From the NCBI GenBank assembly GCA_035296965.1, contig DATGZX010000159.1, positions 1 through 10,538 on the forward strand: a stretch of DNA of 10,538 nt, read 5' to 3'. Below the pieces are notes generated by a model. The model worked only from the letters and a program-made list of their open reading frames with translations. It had not been told where the DNA came from and ran no database searches. The position numbers and the translations under genes were made by a program. Below, piece after piece: positions 1 through 6,225 of the stretch. The stretch comes from DATGZX01 sp035296965. GTDB lineage: Bacteria; Planctomycetota; Planctomycetia; Gemmatales; Gemmataceae. Position 1 is the first letter of the stretch, and every line of letters begins with the position of its first letter.

Positions 1-90
1 CAAAGGGAACCGTGTACTGCTCACCTGCCTGCTTGCAAAAGACAGGCGCAATTGGTTTGTGACAATGGAGGCATTATGGCGCGCAGATCC

Positions 91-131
91 GGTTCGGAGG
101 GAGGGGGGACCGAACCCAATCGGTCCTCCCT
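91..131. repeat. Two mutually exclusive inverted repeats
   Basis: GGTTCGG (91-97) is the exact reverse complement of CCGAACC (110-116), with a 12-nt purine loop. Alternatively AGGGAGG (98-104) plus ACCG (109-112) pair with CGGTCCTCCCT (121-131), an 11-bp stem with a 4-G bulge and an 8-nt loop. Both cannot form at once because they share 110-112 and the purine tract. There is no T-run after either stem, so a simple intrinsic terminator is not supported. The function is unknown. Confidence 0.45.
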
Positions 132-182
132 ACCCCTATCATCAACCCTGGGCCGGCATGAAGTAGAAACGAGCGTGAACCT

Positions 183-201
183 CCCCGGCTCAAGGCCGGG
201 G
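183..201. repeat. Perfect 7-bp GC hairpin, REP-like
   Basis: CCCCGGC (183-189) pairs perfectly with GCCGGGG (195-201) around a 5-nt TCAAG loop. Compact GC-rich hairpins of this kind occur as dispersed REP elements and at the subterminal ends of IS200/IS605-type elements. No transposase gene is seen nearby, so this could be a solitary repeat, a remnant of an element, or simply the terminator of a gene outside the window. Confidence 0.45.
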
Positions 202-354
202 CATCCAAAGTACCGCGGCTGCGGGTTCAATGTTTGACCGCGGACTCGTCTTGGGTTGACTGTCTGCCTAGAATTGCAGAGATACCTTGTGGGTCGCCCG
301 CCGGCACGGGCCTCGGCGCCCCAAGGACTCACTCTTGAAGCGAGGTGTCTCTCC

Positions 355-846
355 ATGACTGCCAAGGACGCGATCAAAACAGCGCTGACGTCGACCCAGT
401 TCCTTATGACCAAGTACATCGAGGACCTCTCCGACGCAGATCTGCTGATTCGCCCCGACCCGGCTGCGAACCACACCGCGTGGCAACTCGGCCATCTCAT
501 CAGCTCCGAGCACTCCATGGGCCGGCAATTCCCGGGCGCTTCCTACCCGCCGCTCCCTGCTGGCTGGGACGACCAGCATGGCAAGAACGCCGCTAGCATG
601 AATCCACCCAAAGGTTTCAAAACCAAAGCCGAGTACCTGGCACAATTCAACCAAGTCCGCGGGGCAACGCTGGCAGCGCTAGCGAAGATGTCAGACGCCG
701 ACCTGGACAAGCCCACCACCGCCCCCATGTCGCAGTTCGCTCCGACCATCGGAGCGCTGCTGATCCTGACGTCGAACCACACACTGATGCATGGAGGTCA
801 GTGCACTGTCGTCCGCCGCAAGCTGGGTAAGCCTGTGTTGTTTTAA
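355..846 (+). CDS. DinB-like four-helix-bundle protein, putative metal-binding
   Basis: A 163-residue protein of the DinB/YfiT-type fold (DinB_2 group). The family consists of small four-helix bundles that usually bind a divalent metal through three histidines; members include thiol-dependent transferases and many proteins of unknown role, so the substrate cannot be named. The diagnostic pieces are HTAWQLGHL (residues 40-48) and HTLMHGGQ (142-149), which supply the likely metal ligands His47, His142 and His146. The length fits the family (about 150-180). I chose the ATG at 355 because GAGG at 342-345 lies 9 nt upstream and the fold begins soon after; an ATG at 256 in the same frame would add 33 residues of non-family sequence. 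No signal peptide or membrane segment is visible, so it is cytoplasmic. It is followed 14 bp later by a strong inverted repeat that probably separates it from the next gene. Confidence 0.85.
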   Translation: MTAKDAIKTALTSTQFLMTKYIEDLSDADLLIRPDPAANHTAWQLGHLISSEHSMGRQFPGASYPPLPAGWDDQHGKNAASMNPPKGFKTKAEYLAQFNQVRGATLAALAKMSDADLDKPTTAPMSQFAPTIGALLILTSNHTLMHGGQCTVVRRKLGKPVLF

Positions 847-860
847 TGCAGCGAATGTCG

Positions 861-902
861 AATGATGAATGGTAGGCGGTCCATCGGCTACCGTTCATCA
901 TT
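861..902. terminator. 15-bp inverted repeat between the DinB-like and amidohydrolase genes
   Basis: Positions 861-875 pair with 888-902 over 15 bp with one G-U wobble and no bulge; the loop is 12 nt. The element begins 14 bp after the DinB-like stop codon and ends 15 bp before the amidohydrolase ATG, filling the intergenic gap. It lacks the T-run of a classical Rho-independent terminator. It could be a terminator or 3'-end stabiliser for the first gene, a structure in the leader of the second that controls access to its start, or a two-fold symmetric operator. Confidence 0.5.
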
Positions 903-917
903 CAGCGATCTGCCACC

Positions 918-1976
918 ATGACTGCAGCGACTTCCACAAGCGGAATTGTCGAGCACAACGTCACGGGTGTGGATTACAGCGACAGGCAGCATCTGCGCTA
1001 CACCGGCCTGCCGCTTATCGACATCCATGCTCATGTCTTGCAAACACGGCCCACCGACCCTGCTAATGGACCGCCATCCGGCACCGGACCCGGAGCGAGC
1101 CTTGAACAGGCAGCGCTCATGCTCGAGGTCGCCCAGGAATTCAGCATCGGCCGGACCTACTCGATGTGCTATCCGGACGATATCACGCCTCTGCGCGAGC
1201 GTTTCGGTGCTCGCCTCGGCTTCAACGGCTCGATCATGAAGAAACCGGACGAGCCGGATGACACCGCCTATCGCGCACTCGATCGATTTTTGGAGCTTGG
1301 CGTCGAAATCATCAAATTCTGGTCGGCGCCGCGCGGTAGGGAGCGTGGCTTGCTGGTCGACGCCCCATGGCGCATCGAGGCGGCTCGGCGCGCTCGCGCA
1401 GCGGGCGTGCGCGTCGTCATGGTTCACGTTGGCGATCCCGATGTGTGGTTCCGCAAGACCTATGCCGATACCGCCAAGTTTGGCACGAAGCCGGAGCAAT
1501 ATGTCGGTTTGGAACGCATGCTGCAATTGTTTCCCGACATGACCTGGATCGGAGCGCACATGGGCGGCGACCCCGAGCATGCCGATCACCTGGAAGCATT
1601 GCTGGAGCGTTATCCTCATCTCTATTACGACACCAGCGCAACGAAATGGCAGGTGCGTGAAGTTTCGGCGCACCGCGAGGCCATCCGGTCCCTCGTGTGC
1701 CGTCATCCGCGACGGTTCCTGTTCGGCTCCGACCTGGTGACGCGCCATGGGTTGCCGCGGGAGCACTACATCAGCCGGTACTGGTGCCAGCGCACCCTTT
1801 GGGAAAGTAGCTGGGAAGGTCGTAGCCCCATTGCAGATTCCGATTACTCCCCTGGCCCTGATGAGCTGCCGACGCCGCGATTGCGCGGCCTTTATCTTCC
1901 GGATGACGTGCTCAAGCAGGTCTATCACACGAATGCCAGCCGGATACTGGCGCACTCCGCGCAGAATAAGGCCTGA
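918..1976 (+). CDS. Amidohydrolase (Amidohydro_2, COG2159-like)
   Basis: A 352-residue TIM-barrel metal-dependent hydrolase. The family cleaves C-N, C-O or C-C bonds, including decarboxylases of the ACMSD type; the substrate here is unknown. The expected metal-site motifs appear in order: DIHAH (35-39, His37 and His39), VMVHVGDP (167-174, His170), IGAHMGGDP (211-219, His214) and FLFGSDL (267-273, Asp272). The C-terminal YHTNASRIL (336-344) matches the closing helix of the family. Lys133 in IIKFW sits where some relatives carry a functional lysine, but I do not assign it a role. There is no signal peptide, so it is cytoplasmic. No Shine-Dalgarno sequence precedes the ATG; a 15-bp inverted repeat ends 15 nt upstream, so initiation may be leaderless or structure-dependent. 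An antisense frame of similar length exists but has no family features. Confidence 0.85.
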   Translation: MTAATSTSGIVEHNVTGVDYSDRQHLRYTGLPLIDIHAHVLQTRPTDPANGPPSGTGPGASLEQAALMLEVAQEFSIGRTYSMCYPDDITPLRERFGARLGFNGSIMKKPDEPDDTAYRALDRFLELGVEIIKFWSAPRGRERGLLVDAPWRIEAARRARAAGVRVVMVHVGDPDVWFRKTYADTAKFGTKPEQYVGLERMLQLFPDMTWIGAHMGGDPEHADHLEALLERYPHLYYDTSATKWQVREVSAHREAIRSLVCRHPRRFLFGSDLVTRHGLPREHYISRYWCQRTLWESSWEGRSPIADSDYSPGPDELPTPRLRGLYLPDDVLKQVYHTNASRILAHSAQNKA

Positions 1977-2057
1977 TCCACGCGTCAGCCGTGGCAAGTT
2001 TCCCTCCACCTCCAGCGTTCTTCCCCTTCGACGGCGGCGACATTGGGAATCTAACCC

Positions 2058-2115
2058 ACTCAGGCACTCAGCCTAAATTGCCCAGGCACGCCTGGCATCC
2101 CGAATCGGCCTGAGT
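2058..2115. repeat. 8-bp inverted repeat enclosing a small hairpin, possible 3' end signal
   Basis: ACTCAGGC (2058-2065) is the exact reverse complement of GCCTGAGT (2108-2115). Inside, CCAGG (2082-2086) pairs with CCTGG (2091-2095) around a 4-nt loop. It lies between the amidohydrolase stop and the candidate lpxD promoter, where a terminator would be expected, but there is no T-run. Confidence 0.3.
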
Positions 2116-2131
2116 ATGTGAAGAATTCGCA

Positions 2132-2160
2132 TTGCTCGATTTGTCAGGGAGGGCTATCAT
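2132..2160 (+). promoter_or_regulatory. Candidate sigma-70-type promoter for lpxD-lpxI
   Basis: TTGCTC (2132-2137) and TATCAT (2155-2160) are spaced by exactly 17 bp. The -10 box matches the TATAAT consensus at five of six positions and the -35 box at three of six. Transcription would start near 2167, about 65 nt upstream of the lpxD GTG. The call relies on the general bacterial consensus, which may not hold strictly for this organism. Confidence 0.4.
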
Positions 2161-2180
2161 CCGAATCCGCGGGAATAGCC
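2152..2180 (+). promoter_or_regulatory. Inverted repeat overlapping the lpxD promoter and start of leader
   Basis: GGCTAT (2152-2157) pairs perfectly with ATAGCC (2175-2180), and an inner CCG (2161-2163) can pair with CGG (2170-2172). The left arm overlaps the proposed -10 box, so the symmetry could be a repressor site. If transcription starts further upstream it could instead fold in the leader RNA. Chance occurrence is possible. Confidence 0.25.
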
Positions 2181-2218
2181 TTCGGGCCCCGCAGTGCCGA
2201 CCGTCTCAGTCAAGGAAG

Positions 2219-2224
2219 AAAGGA
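2219..2224 (+). promoter_or_regulatory. Ribosome binding site deciding the lpxD GTG start
   Basis: AAAGGA lies 9 nt upstream of the GTG at 2234. It supports that start over the longer in-frame option at 2132, whose extra 34 residues do not resemble LpxD. Confidence 0.6.
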
Positions 2225-2233
2225 CGATCGCGC

Positions 2234-3256
2234 GTGAGTGTCACCCTTCATGAACTCGCGGAATTAGTCCAGGGGCAAGCTCTGGGTGATCCTGACCTGA
2301 TCGTCAAGGCGGCCCGGCCGGTCGGCGCGGCGGAAGAGGGCGACATTACCTTCGTGGAAACCGACCAGCACGCACATCTCCTGCACGGCTGCCGGGCTTC
2401 GGCCGCCGTGGTCCCGTCTTCCTTTCCCGGGAATGGCCTGGCGCTGATCCGGGTCACAGATCCCTTGAGTGCATTTGTGACCATTGTCCGGCATCTGCAT
2501 GGTCAAGCGGAGGCGCCCCGCCACGGCATCGACGCACGAGCTTTTGTCGATCTCTCGGCGACGATTGGAGAAGACGCCAGCATTTATCCGTTCGCGAATA
2601 TTGGCGCGGAAAGCAGCGTCGGCGCCCGCTGCCGGATTCATGGGGGGGCTGTCGTCGGGCGACTGTGTCGCCTGGGTGACGACGTGGTTTTATATCCGAA
2701 CGTCGTTCTCTACGACGGCACGATTTTGGGGAACCGCGTCACCGTGCACGCCAACGCGGTAATCGGGGCTGACGGATTTGGTTATCGGCTGCAGAACGGC
2801 CGGCACGTGAAGGTTCCGCAACTCGGCCACGTCGAGATTGGCGACGACGTCGAAATTGGAGCCTGCACGACGATTGACCGTGGCACGTTCCAGGCCACCA
2901 AGATCGGCGAAGGCACCAAGATCGACAACCTCGTGCAAATCGGACACAATTGCCGGATCGGCCGCCACAACTTGTTTGTCAGCCAGATCGGCATCGCCGG
3001 CTCGAGCAGCACCGGCGATTATGTCGTGATTGCCGGACAGGCTGGGATCGTGGATCATGTGCACATCGGTGACCGGGCCATCATTGGCGCCAAGGCGGGG
3101 GTGACCAAGGACGTGCCAGCCGGCCTGCGCATGCTAGGCGCGCCAGCCACTCCGGAGCGGGAGCAGAAGCGCGTCCTCATGACGCTGGAAAGGCTTCCCG
3201 AAATTCGTCGCGACGTGCAAAAGATCAAGCAACGCCTGGAAATCACGGACGAATGA
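2234..3256 (+). CDS. lpxD: UDP-3-O-acylglucosamine N-acyltransferase LpxD
   Basis: The third enzyme of lipid A synthesis: it transfers a hydroxyacyl chain from acyl carrier protein to the 2-amino group of UDP-3-O-acylglucosamine, in the cytoplasm. The protein is 340 residues, the usual LpxD length. An N-terminal uridine-binding domain (about 1-100) is followed by a left-handed parallel beta helix of hexapeptide repeats (about 105-295) and a C-terminal helical tail (about 307-340) expected to bind acyl carrier protein. GADGFGY (178-184) and NLVQIGHNC (232-240) are family hallmarks, and His238 corresponds to the catalytic histidine (His239 in E. coli). The GTG start is supported by AAAGGA 9 nt upstream and by the family N-terminus (TLHELAELV). 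lpxI follows after 4 bp, so the two are almost certainly cotranscribed. lpxA, lpxC and fabZ, often adjacent in other bacteria, are absent here. Confidence 0.95.
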   Translation: MSVTLHELAELVQGQALGDPDLIVKAARPVGAAEEGDITFVETDQHAHLLHGCRASAAVVPSSFPGNGLALIRVTDPLSAFVTIVRHLHGQAEAPRHGIDARAFVDLSATIGEDASIYPFANIGAESSVGARCRIHGGAVVGRLCRLGDDVVLYPNVVLYDGTILGNRVTVHANAVIGADGFGYRLQNGRHVKVPQLGHVEIGDDVEIGACTTIDRGTFQATKIGEGTKIDNLVQIGHNCRIGRHNLFVSQIGIAGSSSTGDYVVIAGQAGIVDHVHIGDRAIIGAKAGVTKDVPAGLRMLGAPATPEREQKRVLMTLERLPEIRRDVQKIKQRLEITDE

Positions 3257-3260
3257 CGCC

Positions 3261-4178
3261 ATGCGCGGCCGGCGACATCATGAGTCATTTTCCAAACAAA
3301 CCAACATGACGCCTGTTTCTTTGCCATTGAATCGCTCTATTTCGACTCAAAATCGTCAAGCGATCGGCCTGCTCGCCGGCAGCGGCCGGTTTCCGATCGT
3401 CTTTGCCGAGAAGGCCCGCAGCCTGGGCATACCCGTCGTTTGCGTCGGCGTCCGGTATGAGGCCGCCCCGGAACTCGCCGGCATGGTGCACCGTTTTTAC
3501 TGGGCCGGCGTAGCGCGCATGGGGCGAATGATTCGCTGTTTCAAGCGCGAGAAGGTCGAACGCATCGTGATGGCCGGCAAGATCACCAAGGCAGTCATGC
3601 ATACACCGTGGCGAATGCTCTCTCTGCTGCCGGATTGGCGTACGATTCGTTTTTGGTATCGCCGCAAGCCCGACAATCGCGACGATACGCTCCTCCTGCG
3701 CATGATCGACGAATTCAGGATGGACGGCATGCACTTCGAATCCGCACTGGATCACTGCCCGGAGCTGCTCGCGAGCCCGGGTTTGTTGACACACCGAAAA
3801 CCGACCGTGAGCGAAGAAGCGGACATCGCCTTTGGTTGGGAATTAGCCAAGGCGATGGGCCGGCTCGACGTTGGCCAGAGCGTGGCCGTCAAGGAAAAAG
3901 CCGTGCTTGCCGTCGAGGCGATCGAAGGCACCGACCAGGCGATCTCGCGGGCCGGCACCCTGTGCCGCGCCGGCGATTTTGTCGTGGTCAAGGTTGCCAA
4001 ACCGCAGCAAGACATGCGCTTCGACGTGCCCACCATCGGCTGCACGACGATCGAGACGATGCACCGGTCAGGCGGTCGCGTGCTCGCGGTGGAGGCTGCA
4101 AAAACCATTATCCTCGACCAGGACAAGACGGTCGCCCTCGCCAATCGGTACGGCATTACGATCGTTGCACTTTCGTGA
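3261..4178 (+). CDS. lpxI: UDP-2,3-diacylglucosamine pyrophosphatase LpxI (DUF1009)
   Basis: LpxI hydrolyses UDP-2,3-diacylglucosamine to lipid X and UMP, the fourth committed step of lipid A synthesis, and replaces the unrelated LpxH in many bacteria. The 305-residue product shows the family N-terminal motif GLLAGSGRFP (36-45), MAGKITK (104-110), and the C-terminal domain core VAVKEKAV (208-215) with IEGTDQAI (221-228). An essential aspartate reported for Caulobacter LpxI probably corresponds to Asp225 in this last motif. The gene begins 4 bp after lpxD, which suggests translational coupling. The start is uncertain: ATG 3261 is closest to the lpxD stop and has a weak GGA upstream; ATG 3306 would give 290 residues but has no Shine-Dalgarno. 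The first 15 residues are not family-like, and the bases from about 3283 to 3360 are poorer in GC than the rest. No membrane segment is visible; it acts in the cytoplasm. Confidence 0.92.
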   Translation: MRGRRHHESFSKQTNMTPVSLPLNRSISTQNRQAIGLLAGSGRFPIVFAEKARSLGIPVVCVGVRYEAAPELAGMVHRFYWAGVARMGRMIRCFKREKVERIVMAGKITKAVMHTPWRMLSLLPDWRTIRFWYRRKPDNRDDTLLLRMIDEFRMDGMHFESALDHCPELLASPGLLTHRKPTVSEEADIAFGWELAKAMGRLDVGQSVAVKEKAVLAVEAIEGTDQAISRAGTLCRAGDFVVVKVAKPQQDMRFDVPTIGCTTIETMHRSGGRVLAVEAAKTIILDQDKTVALANRYGITIVALS

Positions 4179-4338
4179 GTGCGGCTGCATTTTGGCGCGT
4201 GCCGCCGTGGCGCCGGCCCTCATACGCCCCATCTCGTGCGCCCGCGACTCGAGCATGTCTCAAATAGTTCAAGGATGATCAAGAAGGGGGATGCACGCGC
4301 GGCGTGGACCAACGCTCTGCCTGCGCGCAGGCAATGGA

Positions 4339-4367
4339 TCGAATCGGAAATGCCAATACGATATACT
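4339..4367 (+). promoter_or_regulatory. Possible promoter for the GH10-like gene
   Basis: TATACT (4362-4367) matches the -10 consensus at five of six positions, and TCGAAT (4339-4344), 17 bp upstream, is a weak -35 with three matches. It sits in the 266-bp spacer between lpxI and the GH10-like gene, the only AT-rich patch there. Transcription would start near 4374, about 70 nt before the ATG. The spacer otherwise holds no convincing gene or terminator. Confidence 0.3.
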
Positions 4368-4444
4368 ATTATGGTTGCGCTTGCAGTTGCGCTGATGCAG
4401 GAACGAGCTAACCGCCAAAGCTGTCGGGATTCGTTCTAAAGACT

Positions 4445-5932
4445 ATGGGTACGATGACCTTCTATTTGCCGTCCGGATTGAGCACAGAAGCTGCTCGAGA
4501 GTTGGAGCGTGCCTGCATAGCCGGCGGCCCGGACAACATGCCCTGGCCGTCCAAGGTTCAGATCGAGTCGGGCCACTTGACCGTGCGCCGCGACGTGGAC
4601 GAAAGCGGCTATCTGGTTGTGCCCTGGGAGACGCAGCAAGCGGGCCGGCTCATGGGCGCGACAGCCACCTTGATGGAACGGTCCCATCCTTACCAACTCC
4701 AGGTGGAGCTGGCGCGTGGCAAAGTGAACCAGGTCCGCTCCCAGGCGGCCGACTGGCAGGCGGGCGGGCTCAACGTTCCACGAAAACTTGAAGAAGAGAT
4801 CCGGACCGTGAGCCTCACGCTGGGGCATGCCCTCATCGAGCCGGCACTCGATCAGGCCGCGCGTCAGGCGCAGACCGTGTTGGGCGAGAGCTATCAAGCC
4901 GCCGAAGAGCTGGCCCGCGTCTATATGGGACAGGTGTTCCAGGTTCGCCACCAGCGCGAACAGCGGTTGCAGACGGTACTGGGCTGTCGAGTTTACGCTC
5001 CCCTGGATCAAAAGATCGGCAATATCGTCGCCGAGAGCTGCAATAGCATTTGCATCCCATTCGTCTGGAGCAGCATCGAGTCGACCGAAGGAAGCTACGA
5101 CTGGAAGCACCTGGACGCTCTGCTCGACTGGGCGGAAAAGGCAGGCCTTACCATAACGGCAGGGCCGCTCGTCGATTTTTCTTCCGTGCAGATGCCCGAT
5201 TGGCTGTGGCTGTGGGAACGAGACCTGACCAGCTTGGCCAAGTTCATGTGTGCCTACGTCACCGCGGCTTTGAAGCGCTATCGCAGACGCATTCGCCGCT
5301 GGCATTTGACCAGCGCCAGCAACAGCGCCGCGATCCTTTCCCTGGGGGAGGAGGAGCTTCTCTGGTTAACGGTCAAGTTGGTCCAGGCGGCCAAGCAGGT
5401 GGACCCGGGCCTCGAAATCATTGTCGGCGTGACCCAGCCCTGGGGAGAGTACATGGCGCTGGAGGATCGCACACACTCCCCGTTCATCTTCGCCGATACC
5501 CTCATCCGCTCCGAACTCAACTTGGCGGCACTCGATCTGGAAGTGGTAATGTGCGCCGCGCCGCGCGGCAGCTATTGTCGTGACCTGCTCGAGACTTCGC
5601 GCATGCTCGATCTGTACGCTCTCCTGGGAGTACCGTTGCGCGTAACGCTTGGCTATCCGTCGGTGAATGCGGCCGATCCCAAGTGCGATCCCGAGTTGCG
5701 CGTCGCCGCAGGGCACTGGCATGAGGGCTTCTCATTGAATAGCCAGGCGGATTGGGCTGAATCATTCGGGGGCTTGACCGTTTGCAAACCATTTGTGCAG
5801 GCTGTCCACTGGACGCATCTCACGGACGCCGACGTCCACCAGTTTCCTAACTGTGGATTGATCGACGCCAAAGGCCAACTCAAGCCAGCATTCCAACGTC
5901 TTCGCCAATTGCGTGAACGGCATCTCCAGTAA
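4445..5932 (+). CDS. GH10 (endo-xylanase-like) barrel protein, probably catalytically inactive
   Basis: A 495-residue protein whose C-terminal part (about 185-490) follows the glycoside hydrolase family 10 barrel. WSSIESTEGSYDW (208-220) matches the family motif W-x-x-IEP-x-x-G-x-Y-x-W; the strand near TITAGPLVDF (236-245) fits the substrate-binding strand; VHWTHLTDAD (454-463) resembles the WG-x-TD motif; and GLIDAKGQLKPAF (471-483) matches the terminal region ending in KPAY. The expected acid/base motif WDVVNE appears as RRWHLTSAS (284-292), with no Glu. The nucleophile strand ITE appears as LRVTLGY (398-404), again with no Glu. Residues 1-180 form an extra region I do not recognise, with a helical middle rich in Glu, Gln and Ala (about 113-175). 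There is no signal peptide, so it is predicted cytoplasmic, unlike true xylanases. The start is ambiguous: ATG 4445 or ATG 4454, neither with a clear Shine-Dalgarno. Binding rather than hydrolysis is the likely mode; the ligand is unknown. Confidence 0.75.
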   Translation: MGTMTFYLPSGLSTEAARELERACIAGGPDNMPWPSKVQIESGHLTVRRDVDESGYLVVPWETQQAGRLMGATATLMERSHPYQLQVELARGKVNQVRSQAADWQAGGLNVPRKLEEEIRTVSLTLGHALIEPALDQAARQAQTVLGESYQAAEELARVYMGQVFQVRHQREQRLQTVLGCRVYAPLDQKIGNIVAESCNSICIPFVWSSIESTEGSYDWKHLDALLDWAEKAGLTITAGPLVDFSSVQMPDWLWLWERDLTSLAKFMCAYVTAALKRYRRRIRRWHLTSASNSAAILSLGEEELLWLTVKLVQAAKQVDPGLEIIVGVTQPWGEYMALEDRTHSPFIFADTLIRSELNLAALDLEVVMCAAPRGSYCRDLLETSRMLDLYALLGVPLRVTLGYPSVNAADPKCDPELRVAAGHWHEGFSLNSQADWAESFGGLTVCKPFVQAVHWTHLTDADVHQFPNCGLIDAKGQLKPAFQRLRQLRERHLQ

Positions 5933-6225
5933 CCGGCAGCTCGGGTAGGGCACATAGAGACCCAATTTGTTGTGCATCTCCCTTCCACGCAGAATTCTCA
6001 AATTCGGCCGAGCTCTTTGCCCCGCCCATCTTCTTGCAACCAGGCAGAGCCGGCAGAGTTCACGTAACCTGTAAAACCCCTTCTTCCGATAGGTTTGGAT
6101 TTACCCATATTCCTGTCAACTCCGGCAGCGCTTCCGTCCGAAGAATAGACTGGTCCATTTTTAGAGGATTCTCCCAGTGCGCTAGCCGCTGAACGGCGGG
6201 GCGATCCTGGAAATGCGAGGAGCGC
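5933..6225. other. Intergenic spacer with no recognisable element
   Basis: No ORF in this 293-bp spacer looks coding. I found no good -35/-10 pair for the downstream exported protein and no T-run terminator for the upstream gene. The region is somewhat richer in AT than its flanks. The only clear signal is GAGGAG (6217-6222), the ribosome binding site of the next gene. Confidence 0.4.

Larger units (their letters stand above)
1..354. other. Gene-free stretch upstream of the DinB-like gene
   Basis: I see no recognisable gene here. One forward frame is open from the window edge to a stop at 235-237 and another to a stop at 164-166, but neither translation resembles a known family, so a gene tail entering from the left cannot be excluded or supported. 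The stretch carries alternative hairpins around 91-131, a perfect 7-bp hairpin at 183-201, and a repeated ACCGCGG at 212-218 and 237-243. No convincing -35/-10 pair was found for the gene starting at 355. Confidence 0.5.

Noticed and set aside
52..237. A 61-codon frame in the left gene-free stretch
   Set aside because: It spans both hairpin clusters, has no Shine-Dalgarno and no recognisable similarity.
256..284. TTGACT (256-261) as a -35 box for the DinB-like gene
   Set aside because: No acceptable -10 box is found at 16-18 bp; TAGAAT at 269-274 is only 7 bp away.
912..920. GCCACCATG at the amidohydrolase start, identical to a eukaryotic Kozak context
   Set aside because: All surrounding genes are bacterial in type; the match is a coincidence without meaning for bacterial initiation.
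888..2009. A 373-codon minus-strand frame opposite the amidohydrolase
   Set aside because: It is slightly longer than the sense gene but has no family features, whereas the sense frame carries the ordered metal-site motifs DIHAH, GAH and GSD. It is an antisense shadow typical of GC-rich DNA.
2132..2233. A 34-residue N-terminal extension of LpxD
   Set aside because: The extension is Arg- and Ser-rich and unlike the family. The GTG at 2234 with AAAGGA upstream gives the standard LpxD length and N-terminus.
4179..4439. An 86-codon frame between lpxI and the GH10-like gene
   Set aside because: It starts right at the lpxI stop, its translation looks random, and it runs through the AT-rich candidate promoter. 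No ribosome binding site or homologue is apparent.
6114..6119. TTGACA on the minus strand as a -35 box
   Set aside because: No -10-like sequence lies at the right distance, and no minus-strand gene begins to its left within a sensible range.
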